Below, one piece after another: positions 54,128 through 60,000 of a stretch of 60,000 nt of DNA; the first letter of the stretch is position 1; each line of letters starts with the position of its first letter. The stretch covers positions 25,420,070 to 25,480,069 of the forward strand of contig NC_092671.1 in NCBI RefSeq assembly GCF_964355755.1, given 5' to 3'. A program made the position numbers and the translations under genes. Source of the stretch: Antedon mediterranea. Lineage: Eukaryota > Echinodermata > Crinoidea > Comatulida > Antedonidae. Below the pieces are notes generated by a model. The model saw only the letters and a program-made list of their open reading frames with translations. It was not told the origin of the DNA and searched no databases.

Positions 54128-57100
54128 CAACGGTGCGCTTACGTCCTTGCATTGTGTCCTAGCTAGTAGACCAAGCTTACGTCCTTGCATTGTGTCCTAG
54201 CTAGTAGACCAAGCTTACGTCCTTGCATTGTGTCCTAGCTAGTAGACCAAGCTTACGTCCTTGCATTGTGTCCTAGCTAGTAGACCAAGCTTACGTCCTT
54301 GCATTGTGTCCTAGCTAGTAGACGGTGCGCTTACGTCCTTGCATTGTGTCCTAGCTAGTAGACCAAGCTTACGTCCTTGCATTGTGTCCTAGCTAGTAGA
54401 CGGTGCGCTTACGTCCTTGCATTGTGTCCTAGCTAGTAGACCAAGCTTACGTCCTTGCATTGTGTCCTAGATAGTAGACCAAGCTTACGTCCTTGCATTG
54501 TGTCCTAGCTAGTAGACCAAGCTTACGTCCTTGCATTGTGTCCTAGCTAGTAGACCAAGCTTACGTCCTTGCATTGTGTCCTAGCTAGTAGACCAAGCTT
54601 ACGTCCTTGCATTGTGTCCTAGCTAGTAGACCAAGCTTACGTCCTTGCATTGTGTCCTAGCTAGTAGACCAAGCTTACGTCCTTGCATTGTGTCCTAGCT
54701 AGTAGACCAAGCTTACGTCCTTGCATTGTGTCCTAGCTAGTAGACCAAGCTTACGTCCTTGCATTGTGTCCTAGCTAGTAGACCAAGCTTACGTCCTTGC
54801 ATTGTGTCCTAGCTAGTAGACCAAGCTTACGTCTTTGCATTGTGTCCTAGCTAGTAGACCAAGCTTACGTCCTTGCATTGTGTCCTAGCTAGTAGACCAA
54901 GCTTACGTCCTTGCATTGTGTCCTAGCTAGTAGACCAAGCTTACGTCCTTGCATTGTGTCCTAGCTAGTAGACCAAGCTTACGTCCTTGCATTGTGTCCT
55001 AGCTAGTAGACCAAGCTTACGTCCTTGCATTGTGTCCTAGCTAGTAGACCAAGCTTACGTCCTTGCATTGTGTCCTAGCTAGTAGACCAAGCTTACGTCC
55101 TTGCATTGTGTCCTAGCTAGTAGACCAAGCTTACGTCCTTGCATTGTGTCCTAGCTAGTAGACCAAGCTTACGTCCTTGCATTGTGTCCTAGCTAGTAGA
55201 CCAAGCTTACGTCCTTGCATTGTGTCCTAGCTAGTAGACCAAGCTTACGTCCTTGCATTGTGTCCTAGCTAGTAGACCAAGCTTACGTCCTTGCATTGTG
55301 TCCTAGCTAGTAGACCAAGCTTACGTCCTTGCATTGTGTCCTAGCTAGTAGACCAAGCTTACGTCCTTGCATTGTGTCCTAGCTAGTAGACCAAGCTTAC
55401 GTCCTAGCATTGTGTCCTAGCTAGTAGACCAAGCTTACGTCCTTGCATTGTGTCCTAGCTAGTAGACCAAGCTTACGTCCTAGCATTGTGTCCTAGCTAG
55501 TAGACCAAGCTTACGTCCTTGCATTGTGTCCTAGCTAGTAGACCAAGCTTACGTCCTTGCATTGTGTCCTAGCTAGTAGACCTAGCTTACGTCCTTGCAT
55601 TGTGTCCTAGCTAGTAGACCAAGCTTACGTCCTTGCATTGTGTCCTAGCTAGTAGACCAAGCTTACGTCCTTGCATTGTGTCCTAGCTAGTAGACCAAGC
55701 TTACGTCCTTGCATTGTGTCCTAGCTAGTAGACCAAGCTTACGTCCTTGCATTGTGTCCTAGCTAGTAGACCAAGCTTACGTCCTTGCATTGTGTCCTAG
55801 CTAGTAGACCAAGCTTACGTCCTTGCATTGTGTCCTAGCTAGTAGACCAAGCTTACGTCCTTGCATTGTGTCCTAGCTAGTAGACCAAGCTTACGTCCTT
55901 GCATTGTGTCCTAGCTAGTAGACCAAGCTTACGTCCTTGCATTGTGTCCTAGCTAGTAGACCAAGCTTACGTCCTTGCATTGTGTCCTAGCTAGTAGACC
56001 AAGCTTACGTCCTTGCATTGTGTCCTAGCTAGTAGACCAAGCTTACGTCCTTGCATTGTGTCCTAGCTAGTAGACCAAGCTTACGTCCTTGCATTGTGTC
56101 CTAGCTAGTAGACCAAGCTTACGTCCTTGCATTGTGTCCTAGCTAGTAGACCTAGCTTACGTCCTTGCATTGTGTCCTAGCTAGTAGACCAAGCTTACGT
56201 CCTTGCATTGTGTCCTAGCTAGTAGACCAAGCTTACGTCCTTGCATTGTGTCCTAGCTAGTAGACCAAGCTTACGTCCTTGCATTGTGTCCTAGATAGTA
56301 GACCAAGCTTACGTCCTTGCATTGTGTCCTAGCTAGTAGACCAAGCTTACGTCCTTGCATTGTGTCCTAGCTAGTAGACCAAGCTTACGTCCTTGCATTG
56401 TGTCCTAGCTAGTAGACCAAGCTTACGTCCTTGCATTGTGTCCTAGCTAGTAGACCAAGCTTACGTCCTTGCATTGTGTCCTAGCTAGTAGACCAAGCTT
56501 ACGTCCTTGCATTGTGTCCTAGCTAGTAGACCAAGCTTACGTCCTTGCATTGTGTCCTAGCTAGTAGACCAAGCTTACGTCCTTGCATTGTGTCCTAGCT
56601 AGTAGACCAAGCTTACGTCCTTGCATTGTGTCCTAGCTAGTAGACCAAGCTTACGTCCTTGCATTGTGTCCTAGCTAGTAGACCAAGCTTACGTCCTTGC
56701 ATTGTGTCCTAGCTAGTAGACCAAGCTTACGTCCTTGCATTGTGTCCTAGCTAGTAGACCAAGCTTACGTCCTAGCATTGTGTCCTAGCTAGTAGACCAA
56801 GCTTACGTCCTTGCATTGTGTCCTAGCTAGTAGACCAAGCTTACGTCCTTGCATTGTGTCCTAGCTAGTAGACCAAGCTTACGTCCTTGCCTTGTGTCCT
56901 AGCTAGTAGACCAAGCTTACGTCCTTGCATTGTGTCCTAGCTAGTAGACCAAGCTTACGTCCTTGCATTGTGTCCTAGCTAGTAGACCAAGCTTACGTCC
57001 TTGCATTGTGTCCTAGCTAGTAGACCAAGCTTACGTCCTTGCATTGTGTCCTAGCTAGTAGACCAAGCTTACGTCCTTGCATTGTGTCCTAGCTAGTAGA

Positions 57101-57604
57101 CCAAGCTTACGTCCTTGCATTGTGTCCTAGCTAGTAGACCAAGCTTACGTCCTTGCATTGTGTCCTAGCTAGTAGACCAAGCTTACGTCCTTGCATTGTG
57201 TCCTAGCTAGTAGACCAAGCTTACGTCCTAGCATTGTGTCCTAGCTAGTAGACCAAGCTTACGTCCTTGCATTGTGTCCTAGCTAGTAGACCAAGCTTAC
57301 GTCCTTGCATTGTGTCCTAGCTAGTAGACCAAGCTTACGTCCTTGCATTGTGTCCTAGCTAGTAGACCAAGCTTACGTCCTTGCATTGTGTCCTAGCTAG
57401 TAGACCAAGCTTACGTCCTTGCATTGTGTCCTAGCTAGTAGACCAAGCTTACGTCCTAGCATTGTGTCCTAGCTAGTAGACCAAGCTTACGTCCTTGCAT
57501 TGTGTCCTAGCTAGTAGGCGGTGCGCTTACGTCCTTGCATTGTGTCCTAGCTAGTAGACCAAGCTTACGTCCTTGCATTGTGTCCTAGCTAGTAGACCAA
57601 GCTT
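54128..57604 (+). repeat. 38-bp satellite array, about 91 copies
   Basis: The unit reads ACGTCCTTGCATTGTGTCCT then AGCTAGTAGACCAAGCTT (38 bp), each with one HindIII site. Most units are identical. Variants are rare and single-base (CCTAGCATTG, AGATAGTAG, CCTAGCTT) plus a 40-bp form ending CGGTGCGCTT. That form appears at the left edge, among the first several units, and again once near the right edge (57519). The 38-bp length is not a multiple of three and the unit contains TAG stops, so it is non-coding. Confidence 0.97.
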
Positions 57605-58828
57605 TAGTTTTTTAAGTTGCGTCTACCTCTAGGTTGTCGAAATTCATGTTGAGGGGCGATTTCAAACTTTTATTATATAATAATTATTATTATAATTATA
57701 TTATTATTATTATAATATAAATAATTATATAACTGCTACTTGTAATTATGATAAAAGTAGGTCGATTAGTACCAGTTCAAAGGATACTGTACTTATCACG
57801 AATAATTAAACCGGCAATCACATTTAGAAAAACAATTCAAGTATGACTGCCCTCTTATAATTATCCAATTTCACTTACAAAACCAAATAGCTTGCGTTTT
57901 CGGCTTATCCGCACTCCTGATTCGCCGTTACGCACACTCCAACATCTTTACTGAATGCATTTCTCATTAAAACTATTATGTACCAGTTATGAAAAATACT
58001 ACAAACAAAGGCAATTATGCTTTGCGCTACAAACTGACTATCAACAAGTAGTATGTAAATTAGTAAATTGAGAGATATTGATACTGAACGTTATGCCAAT
58101 TAGAGTTGGCGATCAATAAAGAAATGCTGCTATTATATTGTTCGCATGATAAGTACGATCCAATTTTGTCCAACTCGATTTCTATTTGCATGCATTGTTA
58201 CTTGTGTTATATGCAGTAAAATGGTTTGGCAGTTCCTAATGAACTCCTAAAACTCTTAGGTCTAGTATTCGTCATCATTCACTTATCGATTAGGCTTCAC
58301 GGGCAATTCAGCCGGTCGCATCCTGTAGCAATCTTCTATTGTTCATTGCTACTTGAGCGATTTCTAATTTCAAATCTTCATACGGGTCTTGTAGCTGAAC
58401 TAATGAATATTCATAATATATATTCTTCTTTTGTGTTTGTTGTGAAGGGTTGGTATGGCATGGTATTCGATTGACGATGTATCGAGCGATGTTTCTTTCA
58501 ACACTGACGTAAATATGTTTGTCTTCTCCTAGTCGAGTGTGAACGCTAAGAAGACCAACGTAACAACACGCGAGAAAAATATTCACATTTTATTTTAGAT
58601 TATACTGTTGGATATAACTGTTAGGTAATTAAAGTATATCATTTTGTTGTTCCATTGAATTGAATAATGGCGGTTTATTGCTACGGATAAGTTCAACTGT
58701 TTGCTTATAAACTAAGACGAATATCTCATCTACATTTTTCAAACAGAGCACGTATATATTGATAGAAATAACCAACGCTGGCATATGCACGAAACTATTT
58801 TTCCTGCGGAGCAGACGACGAATCTAAA
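57605..58828 (+). other. upstream region of the WDR86-like gene
   Basis: This holds an AT-only inverted-repeat stretch at about 57672-57732, then unique sequence that presumably contains the promoter and 5' UTR of the gene starting at 58829. No clear TATA box or upstream exon could be fixed. Frames at 58226-58474 and 58308-58586 have no recognisable domain. Confidence 0.45.
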
Positions 58829-59701
58829 ATGGGAAGCGGTTCATCAAAGAAAATGAAACAAATTGAAAAAGAGGAGAAGGAGAGAGCAGATATAAAAAAA
58901 AAGAAAAATGGCGATGATGGAAGTGATGAAGAAGAAGAGGTGATTGATGAAAAAACTGGAAAGAAGAAAAAGAAGAAAAAGGAGAAAACTTATTTAATAA
59001 AAACTCTTACTGGACACCAGAAAGGAATAAATTGCATGGGTGTAAGCGATGATAAAAAATATGTTATTACCGGTAGTGAGGACCACACAGCCCGAGTGTG
59101 GTCAGTAGAACAAGTTAAGCTTCATCACACACTTAAAGGACATAAAGCTTATGTTACATGTTGTCAAATTTTAGAAGGAAGTGCGTATACAGGTAGTGCC
59201 GATAAGACAGTGCGAAAATGGTCAGTAAAATCGGGCGAATGTCAAGTGGTTATTGAGGGTCATGGTGCCCCTATAAATCGTCTCATATGTACAGGGGATT
59301 TTCTATTCACAAGTTCGTACGACAGAACGGCGATGTGTTGGGACCCGGACGATGGTGAACTGTTGCACATTTTCCGAGGTCATCGCAGAGGTGTTACTCC
59401 CATGATGTACATTCCCGCCGAAGATGCCCTTAATGATGACGTTGTGGACATCGAAAGTAACAAAGACATTTTGATCACTGGGGCAGCTGACGGCCTAGCC
59501 AAATCGTGGAGCATGGACTCTGGAGATTGTTTGGCTACATTCAAAGGTCATAAAGGAGCAGTATTGTGTTTAAATTCTGACCCAGCTGGTTCAGTATTGT
59601 ATACTGGAAGCACGGATTATACAATAAAAAGTTGGAATATCCACACTGGTGAGATATACAAAACATTCGAGGGGCACCAAGGATCTGTACTATGCATACA
59701 G
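58829..59701 (+). CDS. WDR86-like WD40-repeat protein, first coding exon (partial)
   Basis: This exon encodes 291 residues and continues beyond the window. The N-terminus is MGSGSSKK, an N-myristoylation consensus (Gly2, Ser6) followed by basic residues. A highly charged Lys/Asp/Glu region (9-53) follows, then WD40 repeats at about 56-93, 98-133, 138-173, 178-229 (with an acidic insertion near 198-212), 234-271 and the start of a sixth from 276. GH dipeptides and S-x-D-x-T-x-K/R-x-W blade ends are clear. Order and motifs (FTSSYDRTA, LITGAADG, GAVLCL, YTGSTDYTI) match vertebrate WDR86, whose role is little known. The start has a good context (AAAATGG). The exon ends at CAG/GTAATC, phase 0; the last blade lies downstream. 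Confidence 0.85.
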
Positions 59702-60000
59702 GTAATCTAATTTTTGCAGTCTCTTCTATATGAATACACCGAGACATAACAAGTTTAAGAAATTGTTATAATGACATCGTTCATCATCAACTATTATCAT
59801 GATTACTTAATACACCGTCATTTGTTTGCTTACAGATGTTCTCTTCACAAAAAAAATTAGTATACATATCATGTTGCTTTTATAATTTCATTTTTCTTCT
59901 TCAAACGTCCGCGTTTTCATTGCTATAACTACAATTGTTTAAAATAAGAGATTTTCCATTATATGCATTATTGTTTTCACAACCATAAAATTATTGATGT
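59702..60000 (+). other. start of intron 1 of the WDR86-like gene
   Basis: It begins at donor GTAATC. The open frame that reads two codons past the donor is artefactual. No further exon lies within the window. Confidence 0.7.

Noticed and set aside
54128-57604. A CRISPR-like array
   Set aside because: Units are contiguous 38-bp repeats with no unique spacers, in an animal genome. It is a satellite.

Overview
This AT-rich window, thick with interspersed repeats, has the intron-rich gene structure of an animal genome. The frequent AGGCCTA-containing repeats and a cholecystokinin (CCK)-type peptide of the D-Y-G-x-G-x-x-F-amide form point to an echinoderm; this is inference, and the class (crinoid, ophiuroid or other) cannot be fixed from the sequence alone. 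Only three genes can be supported. The rest is intron, intergenic sequence and repeats.

Layout. From 1 to about 12.6 kb there is no gene, only dispersed repeats. A likely promoter and non-coding first exon at 12.6-12.81 kb (CRE, inverted CCAAT, TATA, splice donor) and a coding exon at 21.63-21.97 kb on the + strand form a CCK/gastrin-type neuropeptide gene. Its 8.8 kb intron is full of MITE-like elements. From 43.2 kb down to 24.7 kb on the - strand lies a multi-exon gene for a type I membrane protein of about 1,040 residues: signal peptide, MAM domain, 11 EGF domains each on its own exon, a highly acidic Asp-Gly-Thr-Ser repeat linker, one transmembrane helix and a proline-rich cytoplasmic tail. 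I rebuilt it exon by exon from splice sites and reading phase, and all exon phases agree. Its 5' end is duplicated: two signal-peptide exons and two near-identical first-half MAM exons sit about 5.1 kb apart, each pair with its own TATA-like box. This suggests alternative promoters giving two N-terminal isoforms.

From 44 to 57.6 kb is a repeat complex. It holds an 8.8 kb block bounded by inverted ~40-bp repeats, two head-to-tail copies of a ~1.3 kb repeat with a hairpin end, and a 3.9 kb TTAA-flanked transposon inside one copy, with the other copy preserving the unfilled site. It also has a LINE 3' fragment and a 3.5 kb satellite of about 91 copies of a 38-bp unit. At 58.83 kb on the + strand is the first coding exon of a WDR86-like WD40 protein with a predicted myristoylated, highly charged N-terminus; it runs off the window.

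The three genes show no sign of acting together. The CCK-type precursor is a secreted signal, the MAM-EGF protein a cell-surface adhesion or receptor-like molecule, and the WD40 protein probably a membrane-anchored scaffold. The most useful observations are the CCK-type precursor with its CRE/TATA promoter, the duplicated 5' ends of the MAM-EGF gene, and the transposon with its matching empty site.
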